Below, piece by piece: positions 1-5,327 of a DNA stretch of 5,327 bases. This stretch comes from Weeksellaceae bacterium (GTDB lineage: Bacteria; Bacteroidota; Bacteroidia; Flavobacteriales; Weeksellaceae), in assembly GCA_022701475.1 (NCBI GenBank), contig JAKOOI010000479.1, positions 1 through 5,327 of the forward strand, read 5' to 3'. The notes under the pieces were generated by a model. The model was given only the letters and a program-made list of their open reading frames with translations, was not told where the DNA came from and did no database searches. Every line of letters starts with the position of its first letter. Within the stretch, counting starts at the first letter, position 1. The position numbers and the translations under genes are program-made.

Positions 1-222
1 AGGCCCACGCCGCCATGGAACATGCCGCCCATCACAAAGGGCCTGTCGGGATGGTTATGCACAAAATTCACCATCACCTGATCGCCGATTTCCGGAACCG
101 CTACATAGCCCCTGTTCTGGGTCACCTGGTCCGTCCCGCCGGCATCCGGACTCATCATCCTGATGAAATGGGTAGTCTCATTGGTCTGCCAGTCAAACCT
201 TACGGTAACCCTGCCCTGTCCT
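1..222 (-). repeat. Left arm of a 222-bp inverted repeat (vgrG OB-fold segment)
   Basis: The reverse complement of 1-222 aligns without gaps to 249-470, with position x in the right arm pairing with 471-x. I count 212 of 222 identical positions (about 95.5%). The innermost 39 bp (184-222 against 249-287) are identical, as are two 62-bp blocks further out. The left limit is the window edge, so the repeat may be longer. Confidence 0.95.
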
Positions 223-248
223 TCGGGATCCACATTGGAAATCACCGT
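223..248. other. Spacer and breakpoint between two head-to-head vgrG fragments
   Basis: These 26 nt separate the arms of the inverted repeat. On the minus strand they encode T-V-I-S-N-V-D-P-E, the natural lead-in to GQGRVTV in VgrG, so the spacer belongs to the left copy. The right copy should have a comparable lead-in before its GQGR at 250, but instead has the antisense of the left copy. The change-over is therefore at about 248-250, where the two copies share only the bases AGG on the plus strand. I see no transposon end, recombinase site or target duplication here. Confidence 0.75.
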
Positions 249-470
249 AGGACAGGGCAGGGTTACCGTAAGGTTTGACTGGCAGACGAATGAAACCACT
301 CATTTTATCAGGATGATGAGTCCGGATGCCGGCGGAACAGACCAGGTGACCCAGAACAGGGGCTATGTAGCGGTTCCGGAAATCGGCGATCAGGTGATGG
401 TCAACTTCGTGCATAACCATCCCGACAGGCCCTTTGTGATGGGCGGCATGTTCCATGGCGGCGTGGGCCT
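249..470 (+). repeat. Right arm of the 222-bp inverted repeat (vgrG OB-fold segment)
   Basis: This is the plus-strand partner of 1-222. Differences from the left arm are at 288, 294, 297, 300, 306, 336, 339, 402, 405 and 408. All fall in third codon positions and all are silent (for example ACG/ACC Thr, GAA/GAG Glu, TTC/TTT Phe). They cluster in two patches, and 340-401 and 409-470 are identical between arms. Confidence 0.95.
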
Positions 471-594
471 CGGCGGCGGCATTAACAATCACCTGAAATC
501 CATCCAGACCCGGAGCGGAATTAAAATCCTGATGAACGACGAAGAAGGAAGTGTCAACATCATCGATCCGAGCGGGAATTTCTTTTTCATGGAC

Positions 595-786
595 GGGAAA
601 GGTAATATTTCAGTGAATGCCCCTAAGAATTTCACCCTGAAAGCCGGGGAAAACATCAGCATCACAGCCGGAAAGGAAATCTCCATTGATGCCGGGGAAA
701 GCATTACCAGTTCTGCCAACGAGAATATTATTTCCACGGCAGGAACCGATATCGTGCAGACCGCTTCCGGGGATATCCGGGAATCT
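595..786 (+). repeat. Eight tandem octapeptide (24-nt) repeats of the VgrG beta-helix needle
   Basis: The protein reads as eight consecutive 8-residue units: GKGNISVN, APKNFTLK, AGENISIT, AGKEISID, AGESITSS, ANENIIST, AGTDIVQT and ASGDIRES. Each is exactly 24 nt, and six of the eight have Ile at position 5, usually after a charged or Asn residue. This periodicity is the hallmark of the gp5-C type triple-stranded beta-helix that makes the shaft of the spike. At DNA level the period shows as gccggggaaa-like words at 643, 667 and 691. The regularity fades after 786 in the Glu-rich tail. Confidence 0.85.
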
Positions 787-953
787 TCGGATACCAGGAC
801 GGAGATGGTAGAAAAAGAATTCAGGCGGCAGTCTGAGACCTCCCACGAAATAGCAGGGGAGATTGCCATGTTCAGCGAAAAGGAAAATATGACAATGCAG
901 AGCGGGAAAATCGTGGAATTCAACAGTGCTGAAAAATCAAAACTCTTTTAACT

Positions 954-1124
954 ATGGCTATCCGGAAAACCGCAAAGAACATCATCATCAAAGTGCATGA
1001 TTCCTACCATCTTACTACAGGAAAGAAGCTGGAGAAGCTGGCGCAGAAAATCAACACGGAAGCTACGAAAGGGAATCTGGTGCTTGCCAGCAATAAGAAG
1101 ATCATGTCCCATGGAAATAAATAA
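954..1124 (+). CDS. Small basic protein (56 aa) directly behind vgrG, function unknown
   Basis: The frame starts ATG GCT ATC 2 nt after the vgrG stop and ends with TAA at 1122-1124. The protein begins MAIRKTAKNIIIKVHDSYHL and ends LVLASNKKIMSHGNK. It is rich in Lys (12 of 56 residues) and has no cysteine, signal peptide or membrane segment. A central stretch, GKKLEKLAQKINTEA, would form an amphipathic helix. I do not recognise a named family. The ending SNKKIMSHGNK looks to me like short segments found near T6SS spike and effector genes of flavobacteria, but that is a memory-level resemblance only. Its position between vgrG and the lipase gene fits an adaptor or loading factor that links effector to spike, and its size and charge would suit binding to the acidic VgrG tail. 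There is no clear ribosome binding site, so translation may be coupled to vgrG. I am fairly sure the gene is real, and unsure of its role. Confidence 0.7.
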   Translation: MAIRKTAKNIIIKVHDSYHLTTGKKLEKLAQKINTEATKGNLVLASNKKIMSHGNK

Positions 1125-1183
1125 ATCAAAATACAACCTTTGCAACAGATGGTTCAGTATGTAAAACCCAAAAAATAAAGAAT

Positions 1184-2605
1184 ATGGCTAATGTTACCTT
1201 TGGAGATTATTCGCCTCCTGAAGAAAAGGACGACGGAACAATGGAGATCAGATTAGGCTTTTTCTTTGACGGTACTTTAAATAATGAACGGAACAGCTAC
1301 ATCAGAAAAGAGAAAGATAAAAAGAACAGGGGAGAAAGGCATGATGAAAGAGCCGTAAAAGAAGAACCGTGGGGATTTGATAAAGACAGCTACCTGAATG
1401 ATTATTCCAATGTAGCCAGGATGTACCATTTTTATACTTCGGCACCTTTCATTTATATCGAAGGCATCGGTACCCTGAACGGTGATACGGATTCTGTTGC
1501 CGGCTATACCATGGGCCTGGGAAGTACAGGCATCAGGGCTAAGATCAGAAAAGGCTGCGAAAAGCTCAGGGAAAGGCTTACACCGGGAACTACGGTGAAA
1601 ATCACCATTGATGTATACGGATTCAGCCGGGGGGCAGCCGCAGCAAGAGCCTTTGTAAACGAAGTAACAAAATCCGCATACAATGCTACTTTTACAGACA
1701 GTGGGTTTATCGACCTGGATGGGTATTCCGTAAGCAAGAGAAGGCTTCCGGCAAAAGGACACTTAGGATATCTCTGTGACCGTGACGGCATTACGATCGC
1801 TGATCTTAAAGTCCATTTTGTAGGCCTCTATGACACGGTTTCATCCTATGGCGGAAATTTTGAGAATGACAATACTTCCGGAAGTGACAGGACGGAACTC
1901 GGGTTAAGTGCCATCAGCGGACCCAAAGTTTCCCATATCGTACAGATTGCCGCAGGACACGAGTGGCGGGAGAATTTTAACATCACTACCATTGAAAGTA
2001 CCGGAAACAGAGGGCTTGAACTGCTACTGCCGGGCGCTCATGCAGACATCGGAGGATGCTATGAAAGCGAAACTTTCAAGCAGTATCATAAAACCACCGT
2101 ATCACCGGCAAGGGTGATCAATGACAGGAATGAATATAATAACCTGGCCAATCAGAAAAGGATGCCGTTCATTTCTGAAGGATGGTATCTGGATAAGCAG
2201 ATCACCATTGCGCCGCATTCTAACAAATATGTGAATTATATCGGCCTGCAGGGGGAAAGATTCATAGATAAAAAATACAGCTATATACCGCTTCATTTTA
2301 TGTGCAGTTTATCCAATGAAAAAGGAAGTGCCTTCAATGGGGGAGCCGTTACGGAAAAATTTAAAATTCCAGAAACCGCAGGAGACCGGCCGCATATTTT
2401 GCATTATGTGAAATCAAAGCTGGAACAATATATTGAAACAGTGAAGAAAACAGAATTCGGTGAAAGAAGGCGCATATCGTATAAAGCGTATCTGGATATC
2501 GAAAATGAAAAAAAATTAATCAACCAATACATTCATTGGTCCGCCACGGAAAAGTTAGGACATGGTCCGAGACCGGGCAGAATAAGAAAATCGGTTTATG
2601 GTTAG
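1184..2605 (+). CDS. DUF2235 alpha/beta-hydrolase, probable T6SS phospholipase effector (Tle1-like)
   Basis: This 473-residue protein has the marks of the DUF2235 hydrolases, the group that includes the Tle1 antibacterial phospholipases. Near the N-terminus is RLGFFFDGTLNNERNS (about residues 23-38). The nucleophile elbow is VYGFSRGAAAARAF, with Ser148 in G-F-S-R-G. GLYDTVSSYG carries Asp217, and LPGAHADIGGCY carries His286. Ser148, Asp217 and His286 are my proposed catalytic triad, by position in the conserved blocks. The block IPLHFMC (about residue 370) is also typical. There is no signal peptide, as expected for cargo injected by the T6SS, and no fused PAAR or VgrG domain, so it probably rides on the spike through an adaptor or directly. 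The likely reaction is hydrolysis of membrane phospholipids in the periplasm of the target cell; which ester bond is cut cannot be told. The ATG at 1184 follows an A-rich stretch and precedes the FDGT block by about 26 residues, which suits the family. The stop overlaps the next gene by 8 nt, as in effector-immunity pairs. Confidence 0.88.
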   Translation: MANVTFGDYSPPEEKDDGTMEIRLGFFFDGTLNNERNSYIRKEKDKKNRGERHDERAVKEEPWGFDKDSYLNDYSNVARMYHFYTSAPFIYIEGIGTLNGDTDSVAGYTMGLGSTGIRAKIRKGCEKLRERLTPGTTVKITIDVYGFSRGAAAARAFVNEVTKSAYNATFTDSGFIDLDGYSVSKRRLPAKGHLGYLCDRDGITIADLKVHFVGLYDTVSSYGGNFENDNTSGSDRTELGLSAISGPKVSHIVQIAAGHEWRENFNITTIESTGNRGLELLLPGAHADIGGCYESETFKQYHKTTVSPARVINDRNEYNNLANQKRMPFISEGWYLDKQITIAPHSNKYVNYIGLQGERFIDKKYSYIPLHFMCSLSNEKGSAFNGGAVTEKFKIPETAGDRPHILHYVKSKLEQYIETVKKTEFGERRRISYKAYLDIENEKKLINQYIHWSATEKLGHGPRPGRIRKSVYG

Positions 2606-3662
2606 CCTCAGAAAAATAACACTTCTTTTTTTACTAAGTATCATACATCTGTATAATGCCCAGACATCCGCTATGAAAAAATACCGCTATGATGCAGGAA
2701 TAGGGACTCCTGAAAATTATGATATCGATTCCTACAGGCAAACATTTTATTCTTCCGGGAATGAAATGATCCCGATACCCGGGTTGGGGGTTACCCTGGG
2801 CGGACAATGGGGAATGGGAAACAGTTTCGTCATAGGAGATGAACTGAAAGAAGTTCCTGCCCTGTTAAAAATAGGCTACTATTCCTACATCGAAAACAAA
2901 TTTTTTGAAGGGGAATTCAGGCTGCCGGAAATGGAAATCGAAAAACTTCTTCAGGAAAAAATAAAAAATCCGGTCAGTGGACTGGAATCTCCGAAGTACA
3001 ATTATTTTTCAGTCGGCATTGCGCTGAACGGTGTTATTGTTCTCTGGATCAGGGGAAATGAAAACCAGAAGGAAATACAGAAGTTCCAGGCTTCAGAAAA
3101 GAAATACGAAAAATTCAGTGATGTGATCGATGATGAGCGGAGCCAGAAAGAAATTTATGAAGGATGGTTCAAAAACTACAGCGCAGATCTCAAAAGGCAG
3201 ATCGCAGAAAAAGCTCTGCCGTATGACAATGTGGATCTGTACCGGAAAAAATACAGGCTGAAAATCAATCCTTCCCGGAAAGTGACATGGATGCAGATAG
3301 GTACAATCAATATGGAAAAAGAAACCCTGTATGCAGACCGCAAAGATTACAGCGAGACTGCAATTCCTTATAATATCTGGCTGAAATGGACGGATCAGGG
3401 TAAGGAATTTGAAGCAAGAATTATCTTTTCCAAAGATGAAAAATACTACAGAACCAATTACAAGGCGGAGAGCGGTCCGAAATTCCCGTATAATTTCGTA
3501 AAAGGAGAGACGTATCATACTTTTACTTCATTAGATCAGGATATTCCTGCTGAGCTGGTGCTCGATATCAATCCGGAAAATACGGATATCAGGGTTTTTC
3601 TGCAGCAGAAAGATAAAAAATACACCCTGAATGATTTGACAGTTAAAATTTTTAAAAAATGA
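2598..3662 (+). CDS. Exported DUF2931-like protein, probable immunity protein for the lipase
   Basis: The 354-residue product begins with a classic signal peptide: MVSLRK, a hydrophobic core from I7 to I16, then HLYNA|Q with likely cleavage after Ala21. There is no lipobox cysteine, so it should be a soluble periplasmic protein and not a lipoprotein. The mature part resembles DUF2931: KKYRYDAGIGTPENY at the start, GVTLGGQWGMG (about 64-74), LLKIGYYSYIENKFFEGEF followed by RLP (about 89-110), then YFSVGIALNGVIVLWIRG and EIQKFQA. A second part (about 215-354) is less familiar. DUF2931 proteins often sit beside T6SS lipase genes, and a periplasmic location is where protection from an injected phospholipase would be needed. 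The role is therefore inferred from export, family and gene order. The start overlaps the effector stop by 8 nt, pointing to translational coupling. The signal peptide supports this start over the internal Met26. Confidence 0.78.
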   Translation: MVSLRKITLLFLLSIIHLYNAQTSAMKKYRYDAGIGTPENYDIDSYRQTFYSSGNEMIPIPGLGVTLGGQWGMGNSFVIGDELKEVPALLKIGYYSYIENKFFEGEFRLPEMEIEKLLQEKIKNPVSGLESPKYNYFSVGIALNGVIVLWIRGNENQKEIQKFQASEKKYEKFSDVIDDERSQKEIYEGWFKNYSADLKRQIAEKALPYDNVDLYRKKYRLKINPSRKVTWMQIGTINMEKETLYADRKDYSETAIPYNIWLKWTDQGKEFEARIIFSKDEKYYRTNYKAESGPKFPYNFVKGETYHTFTSLDQDIPAELVLDINPENTDIRVFLQQKDKKYTLNDLTVKIFKK

Positions 3663-3937
3663 AAGGTACAGTAATTCATTTTCTCATCAGATTTTTTACG
3701 GCATTGGTTCCCCTTTTCTTCCTTGCCCGTAAAAAGATGGATACCGGCAGCGGTAACAACGGAATGGGGATCGATTCGTTTTTAATGACCGGATTGGGAT
3801 TGCTTTCGGTATGGGGAATCTATATGGTATATGAGACGATCCGTCTTTTATCCCGGAAAAAGAAGCAGCTGGCTTTGGTAAATACAGGGCTGATTATTAT
3901 TGTACTCGCCGTTTTTATTTACCTGGGAGGTTTGTAA
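3659..3937 (+). CDS. Small three-helix inner-membrane protein (92 aa), possible second immunity or accessory protein
   Basis: Three hydrophobic stretches are plain: about residues 5-23 (VIHFLIRFFTALVPLFFLA), 41-61 (FLMTGLGLLSVWGIYMVYETI) and 71-89 (LALVNTGLIIIVLAVFIYL). Positive clusters RKK (24-26) and RKKK (66-69) sit at the ends of the first and second helices. The polar loop between helices 1 and 2 is Gly/Asn-rich (DTGSGNNGMG). By the positive-inside rule the RKKK loop should face the cytoplasm, but both clusters cannot be inside with three simple crossings, so the topology is uncertain. I recognise no family. The ATG overlaps the stop of the upstream gene in an ATGA arrangement (4 nt), a strong sign that it belongs to the effector-immunity module. 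A membrane immunity factor or a helper for the periplasmic protein are the obvious guesses. Confidence 0.75.
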   Translation: MKGTVIHFLIRFFTALVPLFFLARKKMDTGSGNNGMGIDSFLMTGLGLLSVWGIYMVYETIRLLSRKKKQLALVNTGLIIIVLAVFIYLGGL

Positions 3938-3943
3938 TGAAGT

Positions 3944-4987
3944 ATGCAGAAATTCAATAAACATATTGTCGGACAGGATGAAACCCTGAAAAGCATTGCC
4001 GCCCTGTATAATCTACCGGTGGAGGAACTGAAGCGCTTCCATAACAACCACTGTGAAGTAAGGGATATGATCCTGATCACGCTGACGGATCAGAAAGAAG
4101 TTTTTCTCCCGAGGACTGCCGTGGCCGACAAAAGCAGGCTGGTCACATTCGGGCATGGAAACACCCTGATATTCCAGCCGGAGAATGTATGCTGCAGATA
4201 TGGCGTTATCATCACCATAGAGAACGGGGATCGCAGGAACGAACTGAAATACGAAACCACGGTACGCTGGCTGAAATCGGAAAACCACCTCCATTATTTT
4301 GAAGTGGACCGGATCCCGAAGCTGTACCTGAATGAAGAAGAAGTGAATGAAATTGCCGATCTGCTGGCTTATAAAACTTCGCAGGTGCTGTATCCGCTTC
4401 AGGTCAGTACCGATAGAAAAGGAAAGCTGCAAAGTATTGAGAACGGAACGGCCTTTAAGGAAAGGTGGCCCCGCATAAAAAAGGAAGTCTTTAAAGAATT
4501 CGGTGGCGAAACGGTAGAGGACTACTGTCTGAGAATAGAAGAGACCCTACAGGAACCGGAGACGGTCAGCCTGCTGATGAAAAACGATTATTTCCTCCGT
4601 ACCCTGTTCTTCGGAATCTACCAGGGCTTCGGCCGGCATTATAAGACGGAAGGAACCGAAAGCTTCCCGGTAGTCCGTAATCCGGTGGAAGCACATTACC
4701 GGATCGGACTGGAAATTGATCCGTTGAAAGATGAATATGACCTGATCCGGATGGAAGGCTACGGCACCCTGTACGAGGAGAGAAGTATTCCGGATTTTAT
4801 CAGCAGATTGCCTTTCTCTTCTGTAGCAGGGCAAAAGGATATTATAAATACGGACGGTTCTTTCCGGATGCAGTATTACCTGAACGGACAGAATGCATTT
4901 CCGGAATCCATGTATCTGGAATGCAGTATCCTGCTCAGGGAAAGGAAAAAAGTTTCGGTAGTCATCGCTAAAATCGGGAATGAATAG
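3944..4987 (+). CDS. LysM-domain protein of a T6SS spike/effector cassette
   Basis: Residues 5-48 of this 347-residue protein form a LysM motif: HIVGQDETLKSIAALYNL, then PVEELKRFHNN, closing with RDMILITL. LysM domains usually bind peptidoglycan, and LysM proteins also occur in contractile phage tails and related injection machines as spike or baseplate parts. The remaining 300 residues match nothing I can name. They look like a soluble mixed alpha/beta protein, with VCCRYGVIITIEN near residue 85, an acidic helix LYLNEEEVNEIADLLAY near 128, and a C-terminal beta-rich part ending VSVVIAKIGNE. There is no signal peptide or membrane segment, so it is cytoplasmic until secreted or assembled. It begins 6 nt after the membrane-protein gene and is followed after 24 nt by the PAAR-like gene. 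An ATG at 3937 overlaps the previous stop but reaches a stop after seven codons. A GGGAGG at 3925-3930 is too far from 3944 to be a convincing ribosome binding site. The pairing with a PAAR-like gene suggests a role in spike assembly or effector loading. Confidence 0.82.
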   Translation: MQKFNKHIVGQDETLKSIAALYNLPVEELKRFHNNHCEVRDMILITLTDQKEVFLPRTAVADKSRLVTFGHGNTLIFQPENVCCRYGVIITIENGDRRNELKYETTVRWLKSENHLHYFEVDRIPKLYLNEEEVNEIADLLAYKTSQVLYPLQVSTDRKGKLQSIENGTAFKERWPRIKKEVFKEFGGETVEDYCLRIEETLQEPETVSLLMKNDYFLRTLFFGIYQGFGRHYKTEGTESFPVVRNPVEAHYRIGLEIDPLKDEYDLIRMEGYGTLYEERSIPDFISRLPFSSVAGQKDIINTDGSFRMQYYLNGQNAFPESMYLECSILLRERKKVSVVIAKIGNE

Positions 4988-5011
4988 CAGGACGGATTAA
5001 AAGACAAAATT

Positions 5012-5327
5012 ATGGCAGAAAAACATATTGTCGTGCAGGGCGCCCTGTGCAGGTGCCAGTTCGGGCAGGTCCCGGATGCCCTGAAAGTGCTTACGCATCA
5101 GAAAGAATATGCGAACGATAAGGCGGCAGCTAAAAAACTTATCGTTACCACAAAAGAGATAGGAGGAGCCACTTTCGAGAAGAATACCTTCGGCAACTGT
5201 ACCAAAAACGGAGGCCCGCCGCCGCCGTGTAAAGTCATGGTGACCGAGTGGAAAGATTTTTATGACAAAGTGCGGCTCAGCAACGGCGGGTTCATCGTGC
5301 TTGAAGAAAGCAAAGCCATCTGTGCCG
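5012..5327 (+). CDS. DUF4280 PAAR-like spike-tip protein, 3' end beyond the window
   Basis: The first 105 residues are present and the frame is open at the window edge. It begins MAEKHIVVQGALCRCQFGQV, continues VLTHQKEYANDKAAAKKLIV, EIGGATFEKNTFGNC and CKVMVTEWKDFYDKVRL, then LSNGG, and ends ESKAICA at the edge. This is the DUF4280 pattern, a PAAR-like family found in Bacteroidota T6SS and other contractile injection systems. It is thought to cap the VgrG needle with a sharp tip and can carry a toxin domain. Cysteines at 13, 15, 63, 73 and 104 are candidates for metal binding or tip stability; which ones act cannot be seen. An unusual run of four prolines (GGPPPPC) precedes Cys73. Family members that are only a tip end shortly after the last block seen here, so either a stop or a fused toxin should follow within a few codons of the edge. 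The ATG lies 24 nt after the LysM gene. Confidence 0.9.
   Translation, partial: MAEKHIVVQGALCRCQFGQVPDALKVLTHQKEYANDKAAAKKLIVTTKEIGGATFEKNTFGNCTKNGGPPPPCKVMVTEWKDFYDKVRLSNGGFIVLEESKAICA

Larger units (their letters stand above)
1..248 (-). pseudogene. vgrG: vgrG fragment (T6SS spike protein), 5'-truncated at the junction, 3' end beyond the window
   Basis: Reading the minus strand from about 248 down to 1 gives an uninterrupted VgrG segment that starts TVISNVDPEGQGRVTVRF and continues through FDWQTNETTHFIRMMS, NRGYVAVPEIGDQVMVNF and HPDRPFVMGGMFHGG. This is the start of the gp5-like OB-fold domain, the part of VgrG that links the gp27-like base to the needle. Upstream of the Thr codon (246-248) the VgrG sequence stops, because the DNA there turns into the other vgrG copy in opposite orientation. 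The gp27-like N-terminal half, which I expect to be several hundred residues, is therefore missing at this junction. The 3' part leaves the window at position 1, so I cannot tell how it ends. Relative to the plus-strand copy it carries only synonymous differences, which suggests it was recently part of a working gene. It may be a true broken gene or one side of a misassembly. Confidence 0.8.
249..951 (+). pseudogene. vgrG: vgrG, C-terminal part (T6SS spike protein), 5'-truncated at the junction
   Basis: VgrG trimers form the needle that the T6SS drives into a target cell, and they carry effectors. The recognisable VgrG begins at GQGRVTVRFDWQT (about 250) and runs 233 residues to the TAA at 949-951. 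It contains most of the gp5-like OB fold (about 250-480, with MMSPDAGG, GYVAVPEIGDQVMV and HPDRPFVMGGMFHGG), a linker (IQTRSGIKILMNDEEGS), an octapeptide beta-helix (595-786) and a Glu/Lys-rich tail ending EFNSAEKSKLF. The gp27-like N-terminal half is absent. The frame is open back to 82, with an ATG at 163, but those 29 residues are antisense of the neighbouring vgrG fragment and do not resemble VgrG, so I do not accept that start. The 3' end looks intact and leads into the effector cassette 2 nt later. If the junction is an assembly error, this is simply the 3' part of a normal vgrG. Confidence 0.85.

Noticed and set aside
15..278. An 87-residue plus-strand frame and a matching 99-residue minus-strand frame at 193-492 with nearly the same protein sequence, rich in His
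   Set aside because: Both are antisense shadows of the two vgrG copies. They resemble each other only because the region is an inverted repeat.
184..287. The 39-bp perfect inverted arms as a transcription terminator or recombinase inversion site
   Set aside because: The arms are coding sequence of vgrG, there is no T-tract, and no recombinase gene or known crossover motif is nearby. The symmetry comes from two gene copies facing each other.
595..786. 24-nt tandem units as a CRISPR-like or regulatory repeat
   Set aside because: The period is exactly eight codons and the units are degenerate at DNA level but regular at protein level, so they are the VgrG beta-helix.
489..923. A 144-residue minus-strand open frame, with a shorter one at 610-846
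   Set aside because: They lie antisense to the VgrG beta-helix and tail. The hydrophobic, Ser/Pro-rich look is what the complement of this coding repeat gives.
1125..1183. A possible Bacteroidota promoter before the hydrolase gene (TTTG at 1139-1142, TATGTAAA at 1158-1165)
   Set aside because: The second box fits the TAnnTTTG consensus poorly and the spacing is short, so I do not call it. The 59-nt gap may still hold a weak internal start signal.
1277..1791. Minus-strand open frames under the hydrolase gene
   Set aside because: The plus-strand frame has clear family motifs over the same bases; the minus-strand translations have none.

Overview
The window reads as part of a type VI secretion (T6SS) spike-and-effector locus from a Bacteroidota bacterium, most likely a flavobacterium of the Chryseobacterium/Weeksellaceae kind. 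I infer this from the protein families seen together (VgrG tail with an octapeptide beta-helix, DUF2235 lipase, DUF2931-like exported protein, LysM protein, DUF4280 PAAR-like protein), from a signal peptide ending in the flavobacterial-looking N-A-Q, and from the general lack of Shine-Dalgarno sequences at the starts. The genus is a guess from style, not a measurement.

Layout. Positions 1-470 form a large inverted repeat. The left arm (1-222) is a piece of a vgrG gene on the minus strand. The right arm (249-470) is the same piece of a second vgrG on the plus strand. The two fragments face away from each other around a 26-nt spacer, and neither has its N-terminal gp27-like half in the window. 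The arms differ at 10 of 222 positions and every difference is synonymous. From 249 the plus-strand vgrG runs on through a clean 8-residue beta-helix repeat to its natural stop at 951. Six tightly spaced genes then follow, all on the plus strand: a 56-residue basic protein (954-1124), a DUF2235 alpha/beta-hydrolase that is a likely phospholipase effector (1184-2605), an exported DUF2931-like protein that is a likely immunity protein (2598-3662), a three-helix membrane protein (3659-3937), a LysM-domain protein (3944-4987) and a DUF4280 PAAR-like spike-tip protein cut off by the window end (5012-5327+). Overlaps of 8 and 4 nt and gaps of 2, 6, 24 and 59 nt make one transcription unit likely.

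How the parts would work together (inference from family knowledge): VgrG forms the trimeric spike, the PAAR-like protein caps a spike, and the LysM protein is a probable spike or baseplate accessory. The DUF2235 enzyme would be a cargo lipase that attacks membranes of a competing cell. The exported protein downstream would protect the producer's periplasm, with the small membrane protein as a possible second protective or accessory factor. The LysM and PAAR-like pair may begin the next effector cassette, whose toxin would lie beyond the right edge.

The most unusual thing here is the head-to-head vgrG junction at about 223-250. It is either a real inversion or recombination between vgrG paralogues or an assembly join between two vgrG copies; the sequence alone cannot decide.
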